Part shown: positions 1 through 6,046 of the stretch, in pieces | How the letters are laid out: each line of letters starts with the position of its first letter | Position numbering within the stretch: position 1 is the first letter of the stretch | Origin: Verrucomicrobiota bacterium | Lineage (GTDB): Bacteria > Verrucomicrobiota > Lentisphaeria > Oligosphaerales > Oligosphaeraceae | Direction: 5' to 3' | DNA: 6,046 bases | NCBI GenBank assembly: GCA_022709995.1 | Contig: JAKLHU010000148.1 | Location: 1-6,046, forward strand | Made by a program: the position numbers and the translations under genes | The notes under the pieces: model-generated | The model's database searches: none | What the model was told of the DNA's origin: nothing | The model's input: only the letters and a program-made list of their open reading frames with translations

Positions 1-805
1 ACCTATCACCGACGCCGCCACGCTGGCCGCCATCACCACCGCCCTCACCTCGCTCGGTGATTCGGACGGCGCGAATCTCGCGCTCGCCAAACTCGACAAC
101 CCCGACATCAAGCCGCAAGACCGGGCCCTCGCCCTGGCCGCCATCGCGGCCCTGCCCGGCCTCCGCCTCTGCGGCGCCTTCTCCCATCTGGCCAAAGCCG
201 ATGACGGCGAACACCCAGTCACCAAAGCGCAAATCGGCCATTTCAAGGCCATCTTGGCCGCGTTGCCCCCGTCCTGCCAGGAAAATCACCTCTGCGCGTC
301 CACGGCCTGGCTGAAACGCCGTTTCCCGGAACTGCCGTTCGCGCGGCCGGGCATCTGCCTGTACGCCCCGGCCGCCGACGCCGGCGGCCGCCCCGTCAGC
401 ACCCGCTCGGCCATGACGCTGCGCACCAGGATCATTTCCGTCAAGGACATGCCGGCCGGTTCGAACATCTCCTACAACTGCCTCCGCACCCTCGAACGGC
501 CCAGCCGCGTCGCCATTGCACCGCTCGGCTATGACGACGGCTATTCACGCCACCTGTCCAACGGCGGCGCAGCCTTGATCCGGGGCCAGCGCGCCCCGAT
601 CCTGGGCACCGTCTGCATGAGCATGATCATGCTCGACGTGACCGACATCCCCGGCGCGGCCCTGGATGACGAAGCCGTGTTTCTGGGGCGCCAGGGCGAC
701 CAGGAAATCACGATCCATGACCTGGCCGCCCGCGCCAAAACCGTCCCCCACGAAATCCTCTGCGCCATCGGCCATGCCGCCGCCTCCCGAATCTACGCCG
801 AATGA
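1..805 (+). CDS. Alanine racemase family protein, divergent, 5'-partial
   Basis: Fold-type III PLP enzyme; family members interconvert L- and D-alanine in the cytoplasm for peptidoglycan synthesis. The reading frame begins at base 2 and gives 267 residues before TGA at 803-805. Full-length members have about 370, so roughly 100 residues, including the PLP-binding lysine, lie upstream. Landmarks, numbered in the fragment: GAFSHLAKAD with the conserved His62; ARPGICLY with Arg115, the residue facing the PLP ring nitrogen; SYN with Tyr158, the second catalytic base; GYDDGY at 176-181; RAPILGTVCM; and the C-terminal HEILCAIG. The His62-Ala99-Arg115 spacings equal His166-Asn203-Arg219 of the Geobacillus enzyme. 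Oddities: the DTGMxR signature reads D-N-P-D-I-K (32-37), Asn203 is Ala99, and the Asp after CM is Ser207. These suggest a paralogue with altered activity or a divergent lineage. The family call is firm; the exact substrate is not. No symbol is given because alr, dadX or a broad-specificity racemase are all possible. Confidence 0.9.
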   Translation, partial: PITDAATLAAITTALTSLGDSDGANLALAKLDNPDIKPQDRALALAAIAALPGLRLCGAFSHLAKADDGEHPVTKAQIGHFKAILAALPPSCQENHLCASTAWLKRRFPELPFARPGICLYAPAADAGGRPVSTRSAMTLRTRIISVKDMPAGSNISYNCLRTLERPSRVAIAPLGYDDGYSRHLSNGGAALIRGQRAPILGTVCMSMIMLDVTDIPGAALDDEAVFLGRQGDQEITIHDLAARAKTVPHEILCAIGHAAASRIYAE

Positions 806-913
806 AAGCGGCAGCGGACGAATCCGGGCGGAACACGCTAACCCAATTTTTCCCGGCGCCGGCGCCGAAGCGCGACGGCAGCGCATGGCAGCACGCGTCT
901 GGACGAGAACGCT
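806..913. other. Non-coding spacer after racemase gene
   Basis: This is the part of the convergent intergenic region before the mobile element. I see no credible gene. A 12-bp palindrome, GGCGCCGGCGCC (855-866), comes after a T-run rather than before one, so it does not look like an intrinsic terminator for the racemase gene. Confidence 0.5.
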
Positions 914-921
914 CCCGAGCG
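914..921 (+). repeat. Target site duplication, left copy
   Basis: CCCGAGCG directly abuts the left terminal repeat of the 124-bp element and is identical to the eight bases abutting its right end. An 8-bp duplication is the length produced by IS66-family transposases. Confidence 0.85.
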
Positions 922-940
922 GTAATCGGTCACCCATTGA
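922..940 (+). repeat. MITE left terminal inverted repeat
   Basis: The 19-bp repeat GTAATCGGTCACCCATTGA forms the left end of the element. It pairs with 1027-1045 with a single mismatch at base 5 (T versus C) and begins with the GTAA typical of IS66 ends. Confidence 0.87.
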
Positions 941-967
941 GAATTGAGCGATAGAGGAGTCAACGCT

Positions 968-994
968 TGGGCGCCTCAGGGCCTGAGGCGCCTA
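968..994. other. Hairpin in the MITE centre
   Basis: The arms GGCGCCTCA (970-978) and TGAGGCGCC (984-992) pair perfectly across a five-base loop. A flanking G-T wobble (969/993) and a T-A pair (968/994) extend the stem to 11 bp. It lies at the centre of the larger terminal inverted repeat, so a single strand of the element could fold as two nested stems. There is no T-run, so it does not qualify as a canonical Rho-independent terminator. Confidence 0.7.
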
Positions 995-1026
995 CTTGGC
1001 GCGCCTGGCCACTTGGACCGCCATTA

Positions 1027-1045
1027 TCAATGGGTGACCGGTTAC
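1027..1045 (-). repeat. MITE right terminal inverted repeat
   Basis: TCAATGGGTGACCGGTTAC is the inverted copy of 922-940, with 18 of 19 bases matching. It ends in TTAC, the complement of the GTAA tip. Confidence 0.87.
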
Positions 1046-1053
1046 CCCGAGCG
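1046..1053 (+). repeat. Target site duplication, right copy
   Basis: CCCGAGCG immediately follows the right terminal repeat and is identical to 914-921. Because the two copies match at all eight positions, the insertion is either recent or untouched by mutation. Confidence 0.85.
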
Positions 1054-1118
1054 CAGGTGTTCACCGGCGACCACGTTTCATTGCACCCGGCGCCATCACC
1101 AGCCAGCCAGGGTTGCAC

Positions 1119-2660
1119 TCAATCGATTTTCAGCACCACATAGCCGTAATTGCCGGTGACCGAAAGCAGAATGGTCGCCGCCGGCGAAATGACATCCTCG
1201 CTCTTGAGGGTCAGGGACGGCGTCTTTTCAAGAATGGTAAATCGGCGGCCGGCAAGATGCCGAGGAAGAACAATGGTCTTGTCGCTCAGATTCTTGTGGA
1301 AATCGAGATAGACGACATCCGCGTCCGCCTGCCGGTGGTGGAGGAATGACGTCGCATCGGGTTCGCGCTGCGGGTTGAAGTACTGTCGGAAAGCGAGAAG
1401 ACGACGCTCGTCGCCCGCGGCGGGGGCATTCATCTGGAGGCCAAAGGGATACATTTTCTGGCTGGAATACAGATAGTAGACGGCTTCGCGCTCGGCGCCC
1501 CGGTTGGCCTTCGCCGTGCATCCGGCAAACAGCGAATACCCGAGAGCGATGCCCAGCCGGCGCTGATGGTCGCCGCTGATGCGGACAAAGCGGTCCGGCA
1601 GGTCGTGGGGGTCCAGGCACTGCTCCCGCGTGATGTAGAAGCTGACGGGCATGGCGGCGGGGAGGTCATAGATGCCGGCAAAATCACAGTCGTAAGTGAC
1701 CTTTTCAGGGCCGAATGGAGGCGTGGTGAACGGCTTGAGCTTGGGAATGTAGAATTCCCGGCGCGGCTGCTGGGCGATGGTCCCAGACCACATGAACATG
1801 ACCCCGAGGCACCGTAGCGAGGAAAAGGAGTGACGGATGCGATACGTCTGGTCCATGGTGCAGGCGCCGGCCGGCTGATACCGGAAAACCGTCTCGACAC
1901 TGAACAGAATATCGAGACGCGGATCGCGGAAGTCGCACGCCTGCCCGGGATTCCGCCGGACCAGGTCAACCAGTGCTTCCGGCATGACGACGTCGTAGAC
2001 AAAGCGGTGCTCCAGAAAATCGCCCGCGACTTCACGGCCGTCGTCAAGCAAGGGCGTCTGGCCATCCACCAGGAACGCATCGTCCGTAATCCTGGTTCCC
2101 GGCCACAATTGGGTGGAGGTGATTTTCTCGTACTGCAGTTGGCGGCCGTCGGGCCAGGACAACGCGTCGCCCTGCCCCAAAGACGCAAACGCCGGGTAGC
2201 CAGCCTTGGCGCCGACCGGATGGACGATGAACGCGTCGGCATCGACGATTTTCATGATGACGAATGCCTTGCCGGCTCCCGAGGTCAAGACGGCCCCCAG
2301 GACGCTTTCGGTCAGACCGTGGCCGGGGGCGGTTATCTGCCGGGCGAAGCTGGATGCGTGGTTGCCGCCCAGAATGCCATGCTCGCCCGTGAAGAAAGCT
2401 GGCAATTCATCCGCCCCGGAATGGATTTTTTCCCCTTGCTCATAATCCTTCAACGAAGACCCTTTGGAAACCAGCCAGGCCGCTTCGTTGGGATGCTCGT
2501 TGCCGCCGCTACGGACACTTCGGATGATGATGTCCTGACGCTCCGAAAAGGCACTGCGGACCAGAACATCCCGCCCCTGGCGCAAAACGGTTATCTTCTC
2601 GTGATCGCCCGCAAAAACAGCCATGACCACCCCCATGAGCAAAAAAATAGTCGGACGCAT
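1119..2660 (-). CDS. Secreted protein of unknown function, 513 aa
   Basis: I do not recognise a named family. The ATG at 2660 is chosen because AAGGA (2669-2673 on this strand) lies eight bases upstream and the first 17 residues, MRPTIFLLMGVVMAVFA, form a signal peptide with a likely cut after VFA. The mature part is about 496 residues, rich in aromatic residues and short beta-like stretches, with no further membrane helix. Six cysteines (242, 267, 284, 325, 348, 381) cluster in the middle. Residues 98-122 carry GGNHASSFARQITAPGHG followed by LTESVLG. This vaguely recalls uncharacterised exported proteins of PVC-type bacteria that share a G-x-NH and PGHG pattern, but that is memory and not a search. 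The last 60 residues resemble the beta-sandwich tails of carbohydrate-active proteins, with no catalytic motif that I can name. It is convergent with the racemase gene and divergent from the small membrane gene, so it is probably transcribed alone. An antisense frame at 1830-2675 lacks these signals. Confidence 0.85.
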   Translation of the reverse strand: MRPTIFLLMGVVMAVFAGDHEKITVLRQGRDVLVRSAFSERQDIIIRSVRSGGNEHPNEAAWLVSKGSSLKDYEQGEKIHSGADELPAFFTGEHGILGGNHASSFARQITAPGHGLTESVLGAVLTSGAGKAFVIMKIVDADAFIVHPVGAKAGYPAFASLGQGDALSWPDGRQLQYEKITSTQLWPGTRITDDAFLVDGQTPLLDDGREVAGDFLEHRFVYDVVMPEALVDLVRRNPGQACDFRDPRLDILFSVETVFRYQPAGACTMDQTYRIRHSFSSLRCLGVMFMWSGTIAQQPRREFYIPKLKPFTTPPFGPEKVTYDCDFAGIYDLPAAMPVSFYITREQCLDPHDLPDRFVRISGDHQRRLGIALGYSLFAGCTAKANRGAEREAVYYLYSSQKMYPFGLQMNAPAAGDERRLLAFRQYFNPQREPDATSFLHHRQADADVVYLDFHKNLSDKTIVLPRHLAGRRFTILEKTPSLTLKSEDVISPAATILLSVTGNYGYVVLKID

Positions 2661-2668
2661 TTTTCTGT

Positions 2669-2673
2669 TCCTT
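2669..2673 (-). promoter_or_regulatory. Ribosome binding site of the secreted-protein gene
   Basis: AAGGA on the minus strand, eight bases before the ATG ending at 2660. It fixes the start directly in front of the signal peptide. Confidence 0.75.
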
Positions 2674-2787
2674 AATATAATGACGAAAACGCCCCCGTCG
2701 CCGGAATCACGCCATGGGCCGACGACCAGCCCACATGATCACCTTGGTTCGGCTCCAATCTATTCCTGCTTTCCGCCAGCCTGCCAC

Positions 2788-2808
2788 CGGCGGGAGATTG
2801 TCCCGCCG
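2788..2808. other. GC-rich hairpin in the divergent intergenic region
   Basis: CGGCGGGA (2788-2795) pairs perfectly with TCCCGCCG (2801-2808) around a five-base loop, GATTG. Neither strand shows a T-run after the stem, so an intrinsic terminator is not supported. It could be an operator-like dyad or a leader hairpin in the secreted-protein transcript, but the sequence does not decide. Confidence 0.45.
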
Positions 2809-2860
2809 CCCCCAAACACGAACTCTGACGCCAGTCATCCGGGGCACGCCAGCGACACCG

Positions 2861-2888
2861 TTGACTTTTTGTCATCACGAATTACTGT
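2861..2888 (+). promoter_or_regulatory. Weak sigma70-like promoter candidate
   Basis: TTGACT (2861-2866) is followed 16 bases later by TACTGT (2883-2888). A better -10 match, TGTAAT (2886-2891), would need a 19-base spacer. It points toward the small membrane-protein gene but would leave a leader of about 180 bases. The -35 is good and the -10 poor. Confidence 0.25.
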
Positions 2889-3062
2889 AATGCATCAATT
2901 GACGCCTGCGTATGGGTCGAATGAACGATCTCCCCGTGACGGATAATTATGAACCGCTCCGAAAGCCGCCTTCAAGGCCTTTCGCCGCCACCGCCAGAAC
3001 CAGACATCCTGGGCCACAACACCAACGGCACCCATAGAAAAAGCCAACAACCATCAGGCCAT

Positions 3063-3067
3063 AAGGA
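3063..3067 (+). promoter_or_regulatory. Ribosome binding site of the small membrane-protein gene
   Basis: AAGGA lies eight bases before the ATG at 3076. This spacing and motif are the same as for the secreted-protein gene, which supports translation of this short frame. Confidence 0.7.
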
Positions 3068-3075
3068 AAATACAA

Positions 3076-3300
3076 ATGATACTTGCTGTGATTGGACTTA
3101 TCGTCTACGTGGTTGGTGCGATAGGACTTCTGATTGACGAATTCAAGGAAAGCATCTGGTGGGGACTGGCCGGGCTGCTCACCCAGGTGTCACATATCCT
3201 TTTCGCCATCCTGCATTTCCGTGAATGCAAGAAGAGCCTTGCCATCATGCTGATCGGCATCCTGATCATGGCAGTTGGCAGTTTTCTGGCCGGCGCATGA
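3076..3300 (+). CDS. Small membrane protein, 74 aa, unknown function
   Basis: This short frame has an AAGGA ribosome binding site eight bases upstream and ends with TGA at 3298-3300. The product is almost wholly hydrophobic, with three likely membrane segments at about residues 2-20, 27-48 and 54-73. They are joined by the short charged loops DEFKES and FRECKKS. The pattern of a glycine-rich first helix, then a charged FKES turn, then WWGLAGLL, resembles small uncharacterised inner-membrane proteins seen in many bacteria, in which an F-K-x-S-x-x-W-G-L core recurs. That likeness is from memory and gives no function. By hand count about 64% of its codons end in G or C, which looks lower than in the kinase gene. 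It is convergent with the kinase gene and divergent from the secreted-protein gene, so it is likely a single-gene transcript. Its partner or role cannot be inferred. Confidence 0.75.
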   Translation: MILAVIGLIVYVVGAIGLLIDEFKESIWWGLAGLLTQVSHILFAILHFRECKKSLAIMLIGILIMAVGSFLAGA

Positions 3301-3471
3301 CAGACTGAAGCTCCGGCGGCAGGGCGCCGCGACGACCTTTCCGCAGCCATTTCCCCTGCTCCCGCCCGGGGCCAGAATATCCTTTCCCGGCGCCGCCGAC
3401 AGCCATCCCCGGCTACATGCAACAGTCGAAGACGCCGGTGCCGCCCCCGGCAATAGCCGTCTCGGCCGCGT
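3301..3471. other. Convergent spacer between membrane-protein and kinase genes
   Basis: This is 171 GC-rich bases between two 3' ends. Short self-complementary patches such as CGGCG and CGCCG near 3313-3330 are present, but none is followed by a T-run on either strand. I see no clear intrinsic terminator and no coding frame of its own. Confidence 0.4.
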
Positions 3472-6046
3472 TCAGCGGCCAAGCACGCGGTTCAGAACTG
3501 CCAGCAGGCTGCCCAAGGTCGTCGGCTTCAGCAAAACGCCGTCAAAGTCGCTGGCGCCGCCGGCCGCAATCTCGACATCCGCCGTCACCACAACGACCTT
3601 CGCATCCGGGTACAGGACCTTGACGCGCCGGGCCAGCTCGCGGCCATTCATGCCCGGCATCCACATGTCCGTCAAAACAACGTCGACTTTCTCCCTCGCC
3701 ATCTGCGCCAGGGCGTCGTCACTAGCCGAAGCCGTCAGCGCCAAATAGCCCAGCCCGGACAGCATGGCCGACATCATCTTCAGGTTCAGGGCAACATCGT
3801 CGACAACCAGAATCCGCGCCCCGTAACGGACTGGCGCGGCCGCGGTTTCGACCTCAGCCGGGCAAACTTCCGCCTCTCCAACCGGCACGTCCTGGAGACG
3901 GCAGGTGAAAACACTGCCTTTGCCGGGCTCGCTGACCAGAGTCAAGCTGCCGCCCATCTTCTCGGCCAGTTGACGGGATATCGACAGGCCCAGGCCCGTC
4001 CCCTGCAGTTCCCCGGCGTCGCGGATGGCATCCTGCTGCACATACGGCTCAAAGATCGACTTCTGCCACTGCGGGGCGATCCCGATGCCGGTGTCGCACA
4101 CCTGCAGCACCAGCGCCGAGCCGGAATACTCGGCCTTCACCGTGATGCCGCCTTCCCGGGTGAACTTCAACGCATTGCCAATCAGATTGAACAGAATCTG
4201 CCGCACCCGCCGCTTGTCCAGACATAGAACCGGGAGCGCGGCGGCGACCTCAAAGTCGAGCTTCAGGCCTTGGCGCGCCGCCGCCGGCCGGAACACCGCG
4301 TCGAGTTCCGCCAACAGAACCGGCATCCTCGTCGGCTGCGGGACAATCGGCATCTGCCCGGCCTCGATCTTGCTCAAGTCAAGGATGTCATTGATCAAAT
4401 CCAACAACGCTTTGCCGGCCCCATGGATGCTGCTGACGTATTCCTTTTCCTGCTCGTGGTTGACTTTCAAGCCCGCCAAAAGTTCCGAAAAGCCAATGAT
4501 CGCATTCAGGGGCGTGCGCAACTCGTGGCTCATGATCGCCAGAAACCGGCTTTTGGCGTTCTCGGCCTGCCGCGCCTGCGCCAGCGCCGCTTCCGCTTCC
4601 CGCCGGGACCGGTTGACGTCGGTGACGTCAATCATCGTCTTCAGAATGTACGCCATCACGTCGCCCGCCATCACTGGATACGACTGGAACAGAAATTCGC
4701 GCTGTCCCAAGACGACTTCGGACGTGTGCGGGGCGGCGTCCGCCGCCGTCCGCAAGACCGGGCATTCAGCCGTGCGTTCGGAAGCATGGCAGAAAAAGCG
4801 GTTGCAAGCCAAAGGCTCCCGCAGAATCTCCTCCTCGCTGCGCCCGGCCAGGGCAATGGCGGCATTGTTGCAACGCCGCAGAGCCCCGTCGACGCTGTAC
4901 AGAAGAATCGGAATCGGGACGGCGTCCAGCAACAGGCGCTTTTCGCGCTCGGCCGCTTCCAGGCGCAAGCGGCTGTCCCGGCGTTCGAGGACGATTTCCA
5001 TGAGGTGGGCCAGAGCCCGCAGCATCGACAGGCCGCGCTCCGACAGCCCTCTCGGCCGATTCCGGAAGACGACGTTGAGGTCGCCCCACAAGCGCCCCTC
5101 CGTGTAGACTCCCTGTCGATACCTGGAGGCGACGACGTCCTTGGCGATGAAGGCCAATGCGTCGGCCGCTTCCGGCGCCGGGACGCCGGCCGCCACTTCC
5201 TCGTAGCGCAGCATCTGCCGGTCTGACAGGGCGTCCAGCCACGCGGCCGACTCCGGCAGCGGCATGGGCGCCAGCGTCGCGGCCAACGGCATGCCGCCGG
5301 CAGCGTGGACCTCATAGCGGCAGAACATGGTCCGGCGACCAAAGTCGTAGTTGATGACAAAGCAATTGTCGGCCGCGAGGTGCCCCTGGATCGCGCGCAG
5401 CACCGTCACGATCGCCGCGTCGAAATCCTCGGTCAGAAGCAGCGCCTCCAAGCAGCGATTGAGCACGCGTTCATTGGCGGCCAACTGATTGACGTCCGTC
5501 ACGTCAACCGCCGTCTTGACGATGTTGATCACATCCCCCGCGGCGTTCAGCACCGGCATCGCGCGGACTTGGAAGTCGCGGTCGCCGAGACGCACTTCCT
5601 CCCGGACCGGCCCCCGGGCCTCCAGGGCGCGTTCCAGCAGCGACCGCGCCCCGACCGGCAGCACCTTGCGGAAAAGGTCCGTTTCCGGGTCGGCCAGGAT
5701 CGCGTCGGCGCTCCGGCCGACAATCTCGCACAACGGCGCGTTGATCCGCAGCAGCTTCCCGTCCGGGCCATACAATCCGGCCGGAATGTCAAGGTTGTCC
5801 AAAATCAACCGGTTCTCTTCTTCCCGCTTTTCCAGGACGGCCTTCTGGCTGGCCAACTGGTCCACGTAGCTCTGCAGGAGCAGGCGGTTGCTCGACAATT
5901 CCTCGACATCGGCCGACACCCACAGGGCCGTCCTCCGGCCGAAAACGCTCTCAGGCAGCCCGACCATCTCGAGATGGCGATGCTTGCCGTCGACGACATA
6001 TTCCTGGCTGACGCCCTGGTCCGATGACATGACCTTCGGCAACTCG
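3472..6046 (-). CDS. Hybrid sensor histidine kinase, PAS-GAF-PAS-HisKA-HATPase-REC, N-terminal partial
   Basis: The kinase autophosphorylates on His and passes the phosphate to its own receiver; a separate HPt protein and response regulator are then expected. Numbering starts at the TTG codon ending at 6042, but the frame is open to the window edge, and residues 1-50, ending in SADVEEL, look like the tail of an earlier sensor domain. Order: helical linker 50-75; PAS A about 76-184; GAF-like about 190-355, with a WGDLNVVF strand; PAS B about 366-477; HisKA with SHELRTP and phosphoacceptor His506; HATPase with N-box Asn619/Asn623, DTGIGI (650-655), IFEPY and GTGLGL (681-686); REC 742-854 with acidic pair Asp748/Asp749, phosphoacceptor Asp792, Thr820 and Lys839. 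All catalytic residues are intact. There is no membrane segment in this part, so the visible sensing portion is cytosolic. PAS B has a cysteine trio (413, 418, 427). An internal ATG at 6030 is possible but would cut into the preceding domain. The signal sensed is unknown. Confidence 0.95.
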   Translation of the reverse strand, partial: ELPKVMSSDQGVSQEYVVDGKHRHLEMVGLPESVFGRRTALWVSADVEELSSNRLLLQSYVDQLASQKAVLEKREEENRLILDNLDIPAGLYGPDGKLLRINAPLCEIVGRSADAILADPETDLFRKVLPVGARSLLERALEARGPVREEVRLGDRDFQVRAMPVLNAAGDVINIVKTAVDVTDVNQLAANERVLNRCLEALLLTEDFDAAIVTVLRAIQGHLAADNCFVINYDFGRRTMFCRYEVHAAGGMPLAATLAPMPLPESAAWLDALSDRQMLRYEEVAAGVPAPEAADALAFIAKDVVASRYRQGVYTEGRLWGDLNVVFRNRPRGLSERGLSMLRALAHLMEIVLERRDSRLRLEAAEREKRLLLDAVPIPILLYSVDGALRRCNNAAIALAGRSEEEILREPLACNRFFCHASERTAECPVLRTAADAAPHTSEVVLGQREFLFQSYPVMAGDVMAYILKTMIDVTDVNRSRREAEAALAQARQAENAKSRFLAIMSHELRTPLNAIIGFSELLAGLKVNHEQEKEYVSSIHGAGKALLDLINDILDLSKIEAGQMPIVPQPTRMPVLLAELDAVFRPAAARQGLKLDFEVAAALPVLCLDKRRVRQILFNLIGNALKFTREGGITVKAEYSGSALVLQVCDTGIGIAPQWQKSIFEPYVQQDAIRDAGELQGTGLGLSISRQLAEKMGGSLTLVSEPGKGSVFTCRLQDVPVGEAEVCPAEVETAAAPVRYGARILVVDDVALNLKMMSAMLSGLGYLALTASASDDALAQMAREKVDVVLTDMWMPGMNGRELARRVKVLYPDAKVVVVTADVEIAAGGASDFDGVLLKPTTLGSLLAVLNRVLGR

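Larger units (their letters stand above)
922..1045. mobile_element. IS66-type MITE (non-autonomous, 124 bp)
   Basis: The element has 19-bp terminal inverted repeats: left GTAATCGGTCACCCATTGA, and the right end read on the other strand GTAACCGGTCACCCATTGA, 18 of 19 identical. It is flanked by the perfect 8-bp duplication CCCGAGCG. GTAA tips and 8-bp target duplications are family traits of IS66 insertion sequences. The interior is too short for any transposase and has no credible ORF, so it must depend on an IS66 transposase in trans. The centre holds a strong GC-rich hairpin (968-994), and the motif CTTGG followed by GC-rich sequence occurs three times. It sits between the 3' ends of two convergent genes, a neutral site. 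Removing the element and one duplication restores a plausible empty site in which GCTCCCGAGCG is followed by CAGGTG. The alternative, a structured RNA gene, would not explain the flanking duplication. Confidence 0.87.
2674..3062. other. Divergent intergenic region without a gene
   Basis: The two flanking genes diverge from this stretch, so promoters for both should lie here. The short open frames across it read as proline-, serine- and arginine-rich strings with no ribosome binding site and do not look coded. What can be seen is a GC-rich hairpin (2788-2808) and one weak sigma70-like box pair (2861-2888). No riboswitch, tRNA or repeat family was recognised. Confidence 0.55.

Noticed and set aside
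855..866. GGCGCCGGCGCC palindrome after the racemase gene as a terminator
   Set aside because: No T-run follows it on the plus strand, the short T-run precedes it, and there is no loop between the arms. A GC-rich background palindrome is more likely.
921..1046. Possible integron attC site, because of paired inverted repeats
   Set aside because: The ends do not match the attC core GTTRRRY/RYYYAAC, no gene cassette is arranged around it, and the perfect 8-bp flanking duplication fits transposition instead.
1830..2675. 281-codon open frame on the plus strand opposite the secreted-protein gene
   Set aside because: It has no ribosome binding site and no recognisable domain. The minus-strand frame has a signal peptide, a spaced AAGGA and natural composition, so this is an antisense shadow of high-GC coding DNA.
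2674..2679. TATATT on the minus strand as a -10 box for the secreted-protein gene
   Set aside because: It abuts the ribosome binding site, which would put the transcript start on or after AAGGA, and there is no -35 match at the right distance.
2672..2946. Short open frames in the divergent intergenic region (for example 2672-2878 minus and 2623-2946 plus)
   Set aside because: They have no ribosome binding site, low-complexity Pro/Ser/Arg composition and no domain features, and they overlap each other and the start of the secreted-protein gene.
4613..5507. Palindromic 19-base pattern TTGACGTCGGTGACGTCAA at 4613-4631 and a near copy at 5489-5507, looking like operator repeats
   Set aside because: Both encode the recurring peptide DVTDVN at the ends of the two PAS domains. 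The palindrome follows from the codons of this motif.
4025..6027. Long plus-strand frames (up to 360 codons) opposite the kinase gene
   Set aside because: The minus strand encodes uninterrupted kinase domains with all catalytic motifs; the opposite frames are arginine- and serine-rich shadows.

Overview
The window is GC-rich bacterial DNA with four protein-coding genes in alternating orientation and one small non-coding mobile element. Nothing fixes the taxon. The high GC, a secreted protein of an uncharacterised type, and a very large hybrid histidine kinase would fit an environmental or gut bacterium, for example of the PVC/Lentisphaerota kind. That placement is a guess from memory, not a sequence proof.

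Layout. Positions 1-805 (+) hold the 3' two thirds of an alanine racemase family gene whose start lies outside the window. Several active-site signature residues differ from the textbook enzyme. The 313-bp gap 806-1118 lies between convergent genes. It contains a complete 124-bp miniature inverted-repeat element (922-1045) with 19-bp terminal inverted repeats beginning GTAA and a perfect 8-bp target duplication, CCCGAGCG. These are the hallmarks of IS66-family transposition, but there is no transposase, so it is a non-autonomous MITE. Positions 1119-2660 (-) encode a 513-residue exported protein of unknown function. The next 415 bp (2661-3075) are non-coding; I see two ribosome binding sites at its edges, one GC-rich hairpin and only a weak promoter candidate. 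Positions 3076-3300 (+) encode a 74-residue membrane protein with three hydrophobic segments. A 171-bp gap follows. Positions 3472-6046 (-) hold a hybrid histidine kinase (PAS-GAF-PAS-HisKA-HATPase-REC) that runs off the right edge at its N-terminal end.

The genes do not form an operon, since each neighbour is on the opposite strand, and I see no functional link among them. The best-supported unusual item is the IS66-type MITE. The next is the divergent alanine racemase. I found no CRISPR array, tRNA, rRNA, toxin-antitoxin pair, phage gene or defence system.
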